Origin: Psococerastis gibbosa | Taxonomy: Eukaryota; Arthropoda; Insecta; Psocodea; Psocidae | Assembly (NCBI GenBank): GCA_963971405.1 | Contig: OZ020485.1 | Location: forward strand, 31,329,921-31,393,920 | DNA length: 64,000 nt | Direction of reading: 5' to 3' | Part shown: piece by piece, positions 1 to 11,537 of the stretch | Numbering within the stretch: position 1 is the first letter of the stretch | How the letters are laid out: every line of letters begins with the position of its first letter | The notes under the pieces: generated by a model | What the model was told of the DNA's origin: nothing | What the model saw: only the letters and a program-made list of their open reading frames with translations | Databases searched by the model: none | Program-made: the position numbers and the translations under genes

Positions 1-195
1 GACGATTGAACAAGATAATCTGTGAAGTCTATGCATTGTAGTAGTATACGCAGTGCCACTGAAGATGTCGACCGCAGCTGCTGTCGAAACATTTGGAAGT
101 ACGCTGTCCCTCGCCCAATTTCATCTGTCTCATTATAATATAATACAGGGAGGCCCGTAACCAGTTTTTTCGGGGGGGGGGGGGGGCTGCCATCC
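1..195. repeat. Fragments of dispersed repeats with a G run
   Basis: Bases 58-110 (CACTGAAGATGTCGACCGCA and following) match part of the foldback arms at 43.1-43.3 kb. Bases 150-186 read like a degraded hAT-type terminus (AGGCCCGTAACCAG) followed by 15 G at 172-186. No gene is visible. Confidence 0.4.
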
Positions 196-250
196 ATAGG
201 GACGTTGACATTGGGCAAGGGACTAACGGACTAACTGTAACTTATAAGTA
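190..250 (+). repeat. Short dispersed repeat, copy 1
   Basis: Contains CGTTGACATTGGGCAAGGG followed by a stretch ending near ACTTATAAGTAGACC. Related copies are at 1445-1500 and 23299-23345, sharing GGTCGTTGACATTGGACAAG. Class unknown; perhaps the 3' end of a retroposon. Confidence 0.45.
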
Positions 251-2973
251 GACCTAGCCTCATAAAAAGTCCTTTGTGACATTATTATTATTTATACTCA
301 GCATGATTCAATATTATCAAGTTGTTATAGAAGGTAAATAAATATAGGCTACAAAATAAAGTAACCCCCTAGGAAGCGTAAATGTCATTTTGAGGATAAT
401 AGTTTACGGCTGCGCAGGAGTATTTGGCACAGCATGTCGATACCACCCACGCGTCCGACCAGATGGGTCACTGCCCCCCGGCCCCCGGCCCCCACTGGGC
501 ACTACTCTGACACAGTTGAGCGGCACTGCCCGCAGCTCGCGTCTCTTTCAAGGGTGGCAGCCCACCCCGGGTATCTTTTATGCTCTATACCTTAAGGCTG
601 AGGTTTCAAAACATTTTGTACCTAAACGACCACCCAGTCTTTCGAATGAAATTAATTTATTCCTCGTACTGCAGGCTGCAACACGAAATATTTAGCATTT
701 TATGAGAGTGGTCAGTTCGAAATATCTTATTAAATAAAAATAATAACCTGAAATATTACGGCCCTTAAAAACACAATAAAGTATTTTATAACTGCTTTAT
801 ACTACTGATTATATGCAATAGTTGTGGGCCTAGTAGTAGTTCAGTCAGCCTTTTGAGAAAGATTGTATTTTTTTTTAATTTAACATTTTCATATCTCTGC
901 GGCTACAGAACGAGGAATTCATCATTTCGTAGAACAGTACTTGCTTTAAAAATATTATGAAATAGGAATCGGAGTACCCCCCCTACGAGGGCCGTATCCA
1001 GAATTATATTCGGGGGGGGGGGGGGGGGGTTCATCATGTCACCTCCAAACCTCAATACAGGGACGTAAAGTTGGGGGGGGGGGCACGGTCCAACTTGCCC
1101 CCCCCCCCCAGCCCCGAGCATTGTAAGACTTGCTGGTTCATACTTCATGGTCCCCTTTGCAGCAATATGAAAATAGGCATTCCTTTTTTTAGCTTTGTAA
1201 ATTCTACAGCTATACTTTACTATCTACTATTAAAATGCGTAAAACCCTACTATTTTGCTCTTATATTTTCGATTTTTCCTTATCCTTCCTGATGACGTCA
1301 TAAGGTCTACTTTGTTTTGCCCCCGCCATCATTCTAAAACTTTACGCCTCTGCCTCCATATATTTAAAACTCCAGTCTATCTAGTGCACGCTGCAAATAT
1401 TTGGGGGGTCCAGACCCCTGGAAACAATACAAATAATGTTCGAAATTCATGGGGTCGTTGGCATTAGACAAGGGTCAATGGGCCACTATAAGTACGCCTA
1501 CATATGAAACATAAACTATAATAATAATAGCTTATACGACAATATTATAATAATTATGTAACCTATCCTATGCGGTATGTCTATAGTAGTAGGTAGTCTA
1601 TATATTATACTATCCTGATCATGCACTCATGCGGCCGGCATAAAGTATAAGTTCTGGCTACGTGCCTGACTGAAATATCATTGCGTGCTCTCTAGACTGA
1701 GCAGAGACAGAAAGAGCCTTTGAAAATGTCGTCAACCTGTATAGCAACTGTCAATATATCATTCCCCGATCGAATCCGTCCGGCGTTTTTTCTCCTCCCT
1801 CAGATATAATTGACGGGAAGAAGGTCTTAAGAAGACTCGCGACCGTATGCGTTAAATGCAGTCGCTCACTGGAGCTTGAGCAGCGGCCTGCATTATTTAC
1901 AGGAGCCCTCAGATGTAGCTCAACTGTCGCCCCGACTAGTCCGTGTATTGTGACAGACATCAGTCTTACGGGGTCTAAGTGAGGTGCAGTGTATAGTTTT
2001 GTGTCATGGATATCTAATTCTTACGCTCGCCAACTGGATTCTCTACAACTTACTCCACTACTATGCTCTTTCAGAGGTGTGTTTTATTACTGCTTTGGTA
2101 TCTATATTTTTTCTGTATTGCAGTTCTCGGAATTTTAATTTTTCCACATTACTTGGCATTGATAAATTTTAAACCTGGTTATGCGTTAGTTAAGGTACGG
2201 TTCCTACTATTGTACGAATACTGTGTTAACCCACCCACATCATTATCTGTGTCGAACTCGAACTAGACAGCGCAGCGGTGGATCCTAGGAGGCGTACTGT
2301 CAGAATCCATGAAAAAAAGAGCAGACGATTTTCTCGATTATTCATAATTTTTCAAATTATTACAGTCAGAGCCGTGCCGTGCTATGAGACGGTGTGGCTA
2401 TCGCCTCAGGCACCAAAGCTCCAAAGCCGCGAGGCATTGTGGGATTATTTTCTAAAGTTTTATATTTGATTGTTTTTGGATTGTTACTAAAAATTAGAAT
2501 TTTTGCTTTCCAATTTATTTTTTGAGGATTCGCCGTTACAGTGTGTTCACGTCATGTTCTCCTTCATATTGGCGTCTAAATCCATCTCAATAAAATCCAA
2601 TTCGACCTACATTTACGATTTCTACCCCGAATTTTTCCTCCCATGAACGACAACCTTTCAGGTAAAAATACCGGCCGTAAATTTCGTGCGGCAGAGTTAT
2701 GAAAGGTTTTCAGTTACATTCCCTGCTGAGAATAAGGTACTGCACCCTAATGGATGTGTGTTAAATACTTCCCGTTCGGGCCATTCCAAAAGAAAAAGGT
2801 TTTCAACCCCTTTAAAAATCATGGGTAACATGCGGATACGGCCGTTATTTGTAGGTAGCCTACTTAATAGCTACTTTTGCCATTTTTAAGTCTTGGCTCA
2901 TGCCAGAATAATCCACCGGATTACTCTGCTTAGGCTTGCCAGATTTTCATTTTGTCAAATCAGGACGGAGAGC
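251..2973. other. No recognisable gene; degraded repeats and G/C runs
   Basis: AT-rich sequence with short unrelated open frames. Visible items are an 18-G run at 1012-1029, an 11-12-base G run near 1073, a C run near 1099, and a module TGCGTAAAACCCTACTATTT near 1234 that recurs inside larger elements at 32.5, 35.8, 53.0 and 63.2 kb. The sequence around 1057-1095 (GGGACGTAAAGTTGGGG, then CACGGTCCAAC) is shared, inverted, with 19140-19185, suggesting remnants of one TIR family. Confidence 0.45.
1445..1500 (+). repeat. Short dispersed repeat, copy 2
   Basis: Contains TTCATGGGGTCGTTGGCATT, followed by AGACAAGGGTCAATGGGCC, matching the repeats near 190 and 23299. No ends or TSDs could be defined. 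Confidence 0.45.
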
Positions 2974-3153
2974 CAGGCCCGTACCCAGGATTTAATTTTA
3001 GGAGGGTCAAGAACATACATTTTTAAAAATGACAGGTACATCCGTAGTGATTTTACTAATTTTTTAGCTAAAACTCTTTCATTTTTTATTACTTTTTATC
3101 AAATTTAGGGGGGCCATGGCCCCCTTGCCCCCCCCCCCCTGGGTACGGGCCTG
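2974..3153. mobile_element. hAT-type MITE, family CAGGCCCGTACC, copy 1
   Basis: 180 bp with inverted ends CAGGCCCGTACCCAGG and CCTGGGTACGGGCCTG. A perfect 8-bp TSD CGGAGAGC lies at 2966-2973 and 3154-3161. 8-bp duplications and CA..TG termini are typical of hAT elements. A run of C precedes the right terminus. It has no coding capacity, so it would need transposase in trans. The copy at 39862-40013 is the same family, inverted. Confidence 0.85.
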
Positions 3154-4155
3154 CGGAGAGCAAAGTCAATTCTCTGTAGTGTTAATTAAAATTTTGAAAT
3201 GTCACTTTTTCTGTGTAGGCTACTATTGAACAATATAGGCTATGTAATATGTTTACCATACGTATTGTGTGATAGGAAATTAATTTTATTCAATTTAATT
3301 GTTTTATACGATTTAATTGAGTCTTAAATCAGTAAATCCTTGCTTGAAAATATGGGAAGATGTCAATGTTCATACTTTTCCTTACTCTGAATTGCCATAA
3401 GAAGATTTTTTCCTGATTGATGTTTTTCATGAAACTATTGAACCCTTGAAATCGGTACATTTGGCTCTCTTTTCGGGATGTCGGGACATTACCTTAAAAA
3501 TCGGGACTGTCCAGGGCGAATCGGACGTCTGGCAAGCCCTACTCTGCTCATTTAAATGAGTCTTTGCAATTCTATATCTAAATTATCTCATCTCTTGTTA
3601 TTCCAAAAAAAGTGCCCCAATATTATGCAGTCAAATTGAAATGACACCAACCAGTCCGATGGTCTTGCTCAACGATAAGAATTTGTGGTGTGTGCTAAGC
3701 GCCGAAAATTCATACGCTTATGTCTAGAACATTTTAGTCTATATATAATTTTTCTTAGCGAGATGCATGGGTTCCACTTCCAAATTATTCAAAACTGTTT
3801 CGCACCTATATTTAAAAAAGAAAAAAAAACGAGAGCTAGAACTCCAGCCTCCTCTTTAGGCCGAAGGATAGATTTGTCTGTAAATATTGTTTGACACACA
3901 TTAGTTAGCTGATGTAGGTACGATGCTTATCTTAAAAATTTTCCCACGCCTTGGGAAATCCCCCCGAATGATCCCGCTATTTGTAAGGTTGCCGTCATGC
4001 CTGTAGACTCGAAATTTTCGTATTGTCAGTTTAATGATTACAAAGGTATCGTACTACTATTTCACCAGTAAATGTTTTCAATTTTTGCCAGAGGGAACCA
4101 TAGAACTCCCTGTTTGCGCTGCCTGGCGAAAATCCTGCAACGCAGATTAATGATC
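3154..4155. other. No recognisable gene
   Basis: AT-rich sequence with scattered short frames, none with a recognisable domain. The text from 3520 to 3550 (CGGACGTCTGGCAAGCCCTACTC) together with 2920-2940 suggests that another decayed insertion may span 2930-3545, but I could not define its ends. Confidence 0.4.
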
Positions 4156-4156
4156 C

Positions 4157-4935
4157 TTACAATACAATACAATACAAAAATTAGAGTCCCTGACCAGACC
4201 GTGTCAAACAAAAATAGCCACCCGAGAGAGTTTTGTACAAAAGAAGGAGGAGGTACTTAAATAGTCCAGCTCCTGGGGTCGTACTCATCCAAATTATATA
4301 GTGAGGCGTCAATAAGTCTACTCTTAATGTATGTTCTGAAACAAGCTGGATCCAACTGACTTACTAAAAATGGTAGCTTATTGTAAAGCCGGTGTGCAAG
4401 TATCGGATAAGAATCCCTCGACTTGTTTAGACGACACCTAGGCATATCAAACCCTTTTGCCGACCGGGTATTATAGGAGTGCACTGTACTCCGAGCTGGC
4501 AATCCAGGATTCATCTTTACGGCCATTAAACAATTAAAGACATACTGGCCATGAACAGTGAGGACTCTAGCGGCTTTAAAAAGGGGTCTGCAGTGAGCAA
4601 GATACGAACTTTTTGTGACAATGCGGTTAGCTCGTTTTTGTAGTAAGAGTACCTTGCTTACTCCCCATGTGCCTCCATGCCAGTATACCATAATTTATAT
4701 GGGTATGAAACAGACCATGGTATGCCATCAAAAGATACTGCTCCGGCACCAGTCTACCAAGTTTACGTAGCAGGAAAGCAACTTTAGCGAGTTTACTACA
4801 TATGCTATTAGTATGGTCCTCCCAGGATAGTTTGTAGTCAATCATAAAGCCCAACAGCTTAACTGCGCCAGTTTGATGTACACTAGCACTACTAGACAAA
4901 GTAGTAGCAGTAGGTACCGTACGTACAGTACGTAC
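4157..4935 (-). mobile_element. LINE (Jockey/CR1-like) 3' end, decayed
   Basis: On the minus strand, two overlapping frames (4627-4930 and 4257-4691) together read as the C-terminal part of a non-LTR retrotransposon reverse transcriptase: LLGFMIDYKLSWEDHTN, then LVPEQYLLMAYHGLFHTHIN and YGILAW, then VSKVLLLQKRANRIVT and further thumb-region sequence to a stop at 4257. The switch of frame near 4630-4690 is a frameshift, and the upstream catalytic domain is missing, so it is a 5'-truncated dead copy. About 80 bases beyond the stop the element ends in TTGTA repeats (4157-4177 read on the minus strand), a typical simple-repeat tail. The LINE clade is uncertain. Confidence 0.8.
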
Positions 4936-4939
4936 TTAA

Positions 4940-5000
4940 CTTTAAATGCAACTCCCGCCCTTGGCTGTTCGGCCATCCGACGCCGGGCCTCTCAGTCAGT
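4940..5000. repeat. Short dispersed repeat shared with 55.9 kb
   Basis: Sequence CCCTTGGCTGTTCGGCCATC with neighbouring GACGCCGGGCCTCTCAGT resembles the reverse complement of 55889-55945. Class unknown. Confidence 0.4.
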
Positions 5001-5194
5001 CTGTAGTGGTGTTATTCTGGAGCTGGGGGCAGTTTGTCAAGTCCCCGTTCATCCTCGCAGTCTGGCAGATCAGACACATGTCGTTGTCTGCCAGGCCTAT
5101 TCTGTGTAAAGAGCTTGGAGGTAATCATGGACTTTAGGACATGGAATAGAACTACAGACGCATGCCGTTCCATATTTCTGCTGGGTACCTGTTT

Positions 5195-5473
5195 CGCCGT
5201 CTGTTGCAAGGGCAATGGAATAATATGACCCTTGGTACGTGGTTTTCAAAAATACACATGAATTAATTATTATTTCCAATTTATTGTGCCGTCTGTTGCA
5301 AGGGCAATGGAATAATATGACCCATGGTACGTGGTTTTCAAAAATACAAATTATTATTTCCAATTTATTGTGCTGTCTGTTGTAAAGGGCAATGGAATAA
5401 TATGACCCATGATACGTGGTTTTCAAAAATACACATGAATTAATTATTATTTCCAATAAATTTATTGTGCTGT
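5195..5473. repeat. Tandem repeat, three units of about 84-95 bp
   Basis: Three successive units start with GCCGTCTGTTGCAAGGGC at about 5197 and 5288 and a variant GCTGTCTGTTGTAAAGGGC at about 5371. Each unit contains AATGGAATAATATGACCC and GTACGTGGTTTTC or close variants and ends with ATTATTTCCAAT. The middle unit lacks about 10 bases present in the others. The long minus-strand open frame here is just this repetition. Confidence 0.85.
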
Positions 5474-6138
5474 AGCTTGGCTTGCTGCCTAGCCTGTTGC
5501 AATTTACGTACAGTAGTAGTTCCAGACCCGTAACCTGGATTTTATTTCGGCGAGGGCTGGGACGGTATGTACTATGTAGTGAAATGTCGCACGTCAGGAA
5601 AATTCAATTATATCTACTGTGAAGCCAAAAAATTCGGGACGGGGGCTGCAGCCTGAGTGGTACTGTTCCCTGTATCCTTCTTTTCCTCTATTCTAATTTT
5701 GGTAAGAAAAGTGCCCACATAACTCTAGAATTTAATTTGCCTGGCTAATACGTATACGCTGGCTAAGTTACATTATAAATGGAGAAGTCTAACAATGTAA
5801 TTAAGGCCTGATTTAAATAACAAAGGCATTCGAAAATTAATCTGTTTAAAATCCACAAGGCCTACAGGTACATCATGGTCTGGGCGGCTAATAGTCATTG
5901 ACTTTTGCATTGGCTCTTGATAAGAAAATAAACGACAATGCGATAAGGCATAGGCTAACTTAATTATGCTTCAGAATTACATTACTACTGCTCATACATG
6001 AATAGTTATCGGTAGAGTGATAAGTGTTGTTGGTGCGTGGCTGGTGAAATGGTGTACTTAATGCAAAAATAAACATTGTTTAGTAACTGAATGCTTCAGC
6101 TGGCCATTCACGCGGGCTCCAAACGGACTCGCGCCAAG
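5474..6138. other. No recognisable gene
   Basis: AT-rich sequence with no domain-bearing frame. A possible decayed hAT terminus (GACCCGTAACCTGGATTTTA) lies near 5525. Confidence 0.4.
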
Positions 6139-6325
6139 CCAAATGGTTAGCGCCATTTGGAGGGGTCATTCACGACTACGCTGAACCAGTCGCTCCGAAT
6201 CTTTCAAATTGTACAGTGTGACGATATGGAAGAGGTACTTTTACACTGTACAATTTGAAAGATTTGGAGCGACTGGTTCAGCGTAGTCGTGAATGACCCC
6301 TCCAAATGGCGCTAACGCCAATTGG
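6139..6325. mobile_element. Foldback element, 187 bp
   Basis: Two arms of about 75-80 bp pair almost perfectly: left 6147-6222 contains TTAGCGCCATTTGGAGGGG, and the right arm, ending near 6325, contains CCCCTCCAAATGGCGCTAA. The spacer is about 22 bases. Outer ends are CCAAATGG and CCAATTGG. No clear TSD was found. The near-perfect arms suggest a fairly young insertion or ongoing correction between the arms. Confidence 0.8.
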
Positions 6326-7069
6326 AACAGGACGTTAATGTTTATGCATCCCAGCTTAGTTCCCTGAACTCGTCCAAGCTGTAGAGTGGACATTTTTTCA
6401 TTCTCCTTGTCACCACGGCCTTGAATCCTGAAAAATCTTTATTAGTAAGGCTGATGGGCAGGGCATTGTAGCAGGTACCTAATTGCCGAGTTTGGGAATG
6501 ATGGGACTGACCTACTCAGCCTGCATCTGGGCAGATCCAAACGGTCAGCAATTCTTGTTGAAACTTTGGGAGCCGTCTTCTTCACCCCCCCCCCCCCTCC
6601 CCTTCTTAGTACTGGGTTGCGCAGAAAATCATCGGTAGGAAATTGGTAAAACAGCTGCAGTAATTTCTCTCATAAAATAATGAACTATTGCTATGGCGTC
6701 TATTCCTCTTGTCAATATTCCGTCATTTGTGCGTCAATAATTGTTGAGATTTTTGTTTTACGCTATGCCATTGTCCATTTTAACTTCCGCACGTTAAAAT
6801 TGTTCAATGATCATAGAGTAAAATCACGCCTTGCAAACAATAACAAACTAAAATTAAACAATGGCGTCGTCTGGAGATGATAAATAATTGTAATTAATTT
6901 CTTGTGTCAAAATATAAATGCAACATTTGCAACATTGATGACATTTCCGTAAATGACATTATCAATATTGAAGAAAAACTGACTAGTGGAATAGCCACCT
7001 ATACCTATACTATTCATCTGTTTTATTGTTGCATGCGGTTTGCCGCGTGGGGAAAAAAAAGAACCGAAA
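6326..7069. other. No gene; remnant of a foldback interior
   Basis: Bases 6711-6880 resemble the centre of the foldback family at 16.8, 24.6, 34.8 and 56.5 kb (TATGCCATTGTCC, then CAATGATCATAGAGTAAAAT, then CTAAAATTAAACAATGGCGTC). A 13-base C run lies near 6585. Small open frames here have no recognised domain. Confidence 0.45.
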
Positions 7070-7862
7070 AGCTTACTCGAACATGCTATGGTTAAATTTC
7101 GGATATCTCGGGGGGGGGGGGGGGGGGTCCACCTGACGTCACTGGTGGTAAGATAAATTCCAGATAGGTCAGACCAACACATTACCACACAGCAATAATG
7201 GCAGGACACGCAATGCATTTGAGCGTGAATTTTCTATCATTATTTCAACAAATAATTTTTTGCACAAAACCAAATAGTTTTTTTGGGAAAGCAACCTGTC
7301 CGGGTTCGTTACTCAATTTAACACCTAAAACATACCTGAAGGTAGAAATCATCGATAGAAAGGTTTCGCAGAAAAATTATTTTTTAGTCATTTTTCATTA
7401 AAATTTAGTTATTTTTATTTGTTTACCCCACAAGCAAACTATCAAGGGGCAAGCGACCCCCCGCATTTTTTCAACATTAATAACGACTACAACATATGTG
7501 AATTTAAAAGAAATCGTTGTAGCAGTTTTTGAGAAATAATTTTTTTAGGCGTTTTTTTTTGAAGTTTTTTTAGAATAAACCCCCCCCCCCCCCCCCAAAT
7601 TGAGTTAGCCCAAAATAAAAAAAATGTCTGGAGGCATGATTTTTGTGAACCTACTAGCAAAATTTCATCAAAATCGGCCGAGTAGTTGGCCCGGAAATAG
7701 ATGAACAGACAGACATACAGACAGACAGAGTGACAGACAGACATTTCGTAAAAACCACTTTTTTGAGTTCCTGGGACCTCAAAACGTGTTGAAATCCGTT
7801 GAAATCTTGGAATCGAAAATTTCGACCATCACAATGCTTTCTTTATACTTCGTATAAATTTG
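7070..7862 (-). repeat. 850-bp dispersed repeat, copy 1
   Basis: Reverse-oriented copy of the repeat at 18222-19071 and 28283-29121. The shared hallmarks are a GACAGACA microsatellite (about 7700-7745), then CACTTTTTTGAGTTCCTGGG, and a terminal ATAAATTTGGAAAGC. An internal deletion joins ACTCGAACATGC directly to TATGGTTAAATTT near 7090. G and C runs are at 7111-7127 and 7580-7596. Confidence 0.8.
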
Positions 7863-9686
7863 GAAAGCAAAAATATTAACTTGCTGTTCTGTGTTTACAT
7901 AATAAGTCACTGCTTCGTGTTAGATAATCTTGTAACAAGACTTTTACCCTATGAAAATAAACAAACGGCAAGCTTATCTTATATTTATATTTTGTCTGAA
8001 CCGCGCCTCAAAATGCTTGCTCTATGTAAGTTACGAAGATACCTGGTACATACAGTATTGCTATATTGGCAACACTTGACACTGCGCATGCTCTATTTCA
8101 AGTCCCATGTTTGAACACAAATACCAAATTCTTTTCATAATTAGATCCTGGCTACATTTAAATGTATAATACATATGCATGCAGTATTTTATACAATACA
8201 ATGGCATAGTATAACCTGCCAGACATTTGTTGTTAGACTGACAGAATGAAGCCAAGTGGAGACACACTGATCCTTACGTGTATTGAATATTCAAAAATTT
8301 AATTTAATCAAAATGGCGCATACCATGAGTCAAGGAAAGTGTAGATTCTCAACTTGCCTAACACTATCCTTTTTATTGCTATTTCAATTTTCAATCATTA
8401 GGGTACACATATTTTTGGTTATAGGCTGCAGTAAGTGCAGTAAGGCTACCTACTAAGCAGTTAGTAAAAAAGGCTACTAAGTAGCCTAACCTAGCAACTA
8501 AGGATTAGTGTTAGTATGGCATGCATATATGATAGACAAAGACATCTGATTCTCTAATTCACATGGTTGAGCCATACGTCACAGCAGAAAAATCACGTTA
8601 AGTTCAAAGTTGACTTAGGCATACTCTCAACAGTGATATTACAAATGATATATTATACGGAAGCTCACATCGCATATAACGGGTCCAAATTGAAATGTTT
8701 CATGTTGCATAGGCTACGTATATTATTTGTGAGAGTATGGATGCTGATTGACTGAGGTGGAGCTATCTCGTTTTGGTCTGAGGAAAGGGTGGAGACAGAT
8801 TTTCTTAAAAATAAATCTAACTATAGAGATGCATTCAAAATGGGAGAATTTTTTTTTGTTTTGACGTCTAAGTGTTATGTCTATCGATAAGCCTTTAAAC
8901 AATCCAATCAAAAGTCATACGGTATTTGAAAAAAATTTGAGATTTGAATTTGAAAATAGTCAACTCATAGGGATTGATTTATTCCACTGATCAGTAACTG
9001 CAAATGCATTTACTTGCTAAAAATAAATTGTAATTGTTCAGAGTTAAGACAAAGAATAACTTAGAGACTTGAGCTGTGCGGTCAATGTTCGAGCTCGGTA
9101 TGAGTTGTTAAGGTAGGAATGAACTAAAGAGTTGGGAGCGGCTGTCAATATTTCAAACATACAAATAGCACTCTCAGTCGTAAAAGTGTACCTACGTGAA
9201 GAGGACAAGATTGCATTCTTAGTAAATTGCATGCACTGGCCTCAGGACAGTCTAACCTGAGTTCACATTTTTTAATGAGCGTGCACCAACTATTAATTTA
9301 CGGTGTTTTGTGTTGCCAACATCTAGTATACGTAGATGCAAAATGCGCACTATTCTGCAAACTAGTGCTGCAAACAAATTATATAGTAGTGGGAAAGTTG
9401 GACCTTTTCGGTTATCATCACAGAGTACATGCATTTTTCCCGGGCACTCAAAGCTGGATAAAGATGAAAGCACTCCAAGTCAAAATTGCCAATAAATAGG
9501 CTTCCTCGCTAGAGATAATGTCACCAGCTCCGCAACAATAACCAGCAGAAGACTGTGACTGAACTGTCCTGAGCTAAAATCGGCTTCGCATACTTATTGC
9601 TGTTATTTTTTTTACATTTAAAACGTGATCATTCTCATTTAAATTAATTGTATTGATAATAAGTCAATAATCCCAATGAAAAGAAA
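7863..9686. other. No recognisable gene
   Basis: AT-rich sequence with many short frames, none longer than about 90 codons and none with a domain I recognise. No defined mobile element ends were seen. Confidence 0.4.
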
Positions 9687-9729
9687 GGGAAAGGTCCACC
9701 ACGTATAAAATACGTCGTGGATCTTTCCC
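9687..9729. other. Short hairpin, 19-bp arms
   Basis: GGGAAAGGTCCACCACGTA pairs with TACGTCGTGGATCTTTCCC across a five-base loop TAAAA, with two mismatched positions. It could be a tiny foldback remnant or a structured RNA, but nothing else supports transcription. Confidence 0.55.
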
Positions 9730-9815
9730 TAATTTAATTAGACCTAAATTCGCAAATAAGTGAGTTGGTACTTATAAAATGAGTACCTAATTATAAAATG
9801 CTTGACATAACCATA

Positions 9816-10200
9816 TTAAGAGTGTACAGCCCGTAGGAAAGTGGCAGCCCGAAATTTAATACTTTTTATTTTTATTTAATTAACTAAGGATGTTATTAAA
9901 CATTTGGCTCATCAAAGTTGTAGAAGACTACTTCATGCATCATATAATAGGGTATTTATAGTTTTCGAAATTGTAGTTTTTTTTATAAAATCGATAATAC
10001 GTGAAAAGTTATTGTTTATAAAATATTTGCATGTTTATGAAAAAACTACAATTTCGAAAATTAAAAATATCTTATAATATGATGCATAAAGTAGTCTTCT
10101 ACAACTTTGATGAGCCAAATCTTTAATTACATGCTTAGTTAATTAAATAAAAAGTATTAAATTTCGGGCTGCCAATTTCCTACGGGCTGTACACTCTTAA
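9816..10200. mobile_element. Foldback element, family TTAAGAGTGTACAG, copy 1
   Basis: 385 bp with long inverted arms: the left starts TTAAGAGTGTACAGCCCG and the right ends CGGGCTGTACACTCTTAA. Subterminal blocks also pair (GTAGAAGACTACTTCATGCA with a near-complement on the right, and CGAAATTGTAGTTTTTT with its complement). The terminal TTAA may itself be the target duplication. Another near-complete copy is at 60883-61277; diverged ones are near 19.6 and 51.2 kb. There is no coding capacity. Confidence 0.85.
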
Positions 10201-10395
10201 AAACTAAAAAACTAAACAAGTGGGCCATGTTATGGTTTTGGTATTTTTACAATTTAGTCAGCACAGTTCCTTTCACGACGATTTGGTCAAATCTAGCTAT
10301 ATATTTATATATGTTATACCAAGTTATACCATGGCTATTGGGCATACTTAGCTTATGTTTAGGTGCGATCTATATACTATTTTGATATTGATATT

Positions 10396-10511
10396 ATTCC
10401 ACGGACGTCAATAGTTCACTATTGGCGTGGTAGCAGACAATTTTTACACTGTCTTTAATGTCTGCTACCACGTCAAACATTTCAATTGTGAACTATTGAC
10501 GTCGGTGGAAT
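10396..10511. mobile_element. Small foldback element, 116 bp
   Basis: Inverted ends ATTCCACGGACGTCAATAG and CTATTGACGTCGGTGGAAT, with an inner pair GGCGTGGTAGCAGACA and TGTCTGCTACCACGTC. The inner block is the same module seen in the foldbacks at 16.8, 24.6, 34.8 and 56.5 kb. Flanked by TA on both sides. Confidence 0.8.
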
Positions 10512-11174
10512 AAGCGCTTATCCTGACAGCTTCAGGCAGATCTGATTTCATATTGATTAATTGCATGTTTCAAAAACCTGCCATTTCTTCTGTCAGCACT
10601 CAACAGCGACAGGAAGTACAGTATTTGTCAAAAATCCTGGAACCAACAAGTTTATAGTCTTCCATGCACAATTATGTCACGCACAAAACTATACTTGGTA
10701 TTGTAGCATCGTAGGTTGGTACCGCACAGTTTCTCCGAAAAACTTTGAAATCGGATATGAATGGTTTGAAGAGAGTGTGCTGAAGACGGAAATACCGCTG
10801 GCCAAATTGGTTGGAACAAAACTAATTGAATAAAACCAACTCTTATTTGAACCAATGTTTTAATATTTAGTGATTAGGGTAGCCATTGACTGTATCAGGG
10901 AAGTAATAGTTGCAACGGGGATGTCCTTCTAAACTTCTCAATAGTTCTTCTGAGTTCTTTAATATTTCACAGTTATTTCTGGTGAACTTCCCGGTCAATA
11001 ATTTCCCATAGGTTTTCAATAGGACTGAGATCAGGACTTTGTGCAGACCAACGAAAAATTCTCTTTTTTTACTGCTCTAGGTACTTACTCTTTCACCACC
11101 TTTGATATGTGCTTGGGATTATTATCATGCATAAAATATGACTTCACCTGGCATTTGTTGTAAGTTTCTTACTT
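10512..11174. other. No recognisable gene; possible decayed Tc1-like fragment
   Basis: A plus-strand frame at 10561-10833 has no domain I know. Bases 10935-11150 contain phrases such as GGTTTTCAATAGGACTGAG and GACCAACG that are reminiscent, on the minus strand, of Tc1/mariner transposase text (SPDLNPIEN-like: GGACTGAGATCAGGACTTTG), but frames are broken. This is a weak recognition. Confidence 0.35.
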
Positions 11175-11537
11175 TCTAACGCCTGCTTTCAGTATTTCTG
11201 CTTTAAGCAACCCTGTTAGCCTGGCGGGGGGAGTGAGTCTGTTTATTAACTTGAGGCACCCTAATTAAGGGCAGACTCCTTCACCTCGGGGAGAAGGGAA
11301 GTTGACTGATAGTTTGAATCTTCTGATTATAGTGGATTCCGAACCACTTGGGAAACATAGTAAAGTCACATGATTAATTCGGAGGTGACCAGGACTCGAC
11401 ATGTACGTAGACTGACTGGTAGTCTCAGCACGTTATCATGTCCCACCATGTTCCCCTGCTAACGCTGTGCACACTACCAAGTTTGCCGCAGTTTGAAGCA
11501 CGCTCTGCTCTAATGGATCCAACTTAGTAAGGCCGTT
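11175..11537 (-). mobile_element. 5S-like SINE, long-tail type, copy 1
   Basis: Reverse-oriented copy of a retroposon whose sense strand starts like ACGGCCATACCAAGTTGA (here diverged) and ends ...GGCGTTGGAA. Shared internal landmarks are GGTGACCAGGACTCGAC, TTCCGAACCACTTGGG and GGAGTGAGTCTGTTTA. The flanks show no clear TSD here. Confidence 0.75.

Noticed and set aside
5097-5456. 119-codon minus-strand frame with internal protein repeats
   Set aside because: It is the translation of the three-unit tandem DNA repeat.
7700-7745. CRISPR-like or satellite array at the ACAG repeats
   Set aside because: Simple microsatellite inside the 850-bp repeat; no spacer structure.
10935-11150. Tc1/mariner transposase remnant
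   Set aside because: Only a few suggestive words on the minus strand; frames too broken to support an entry with confidence.
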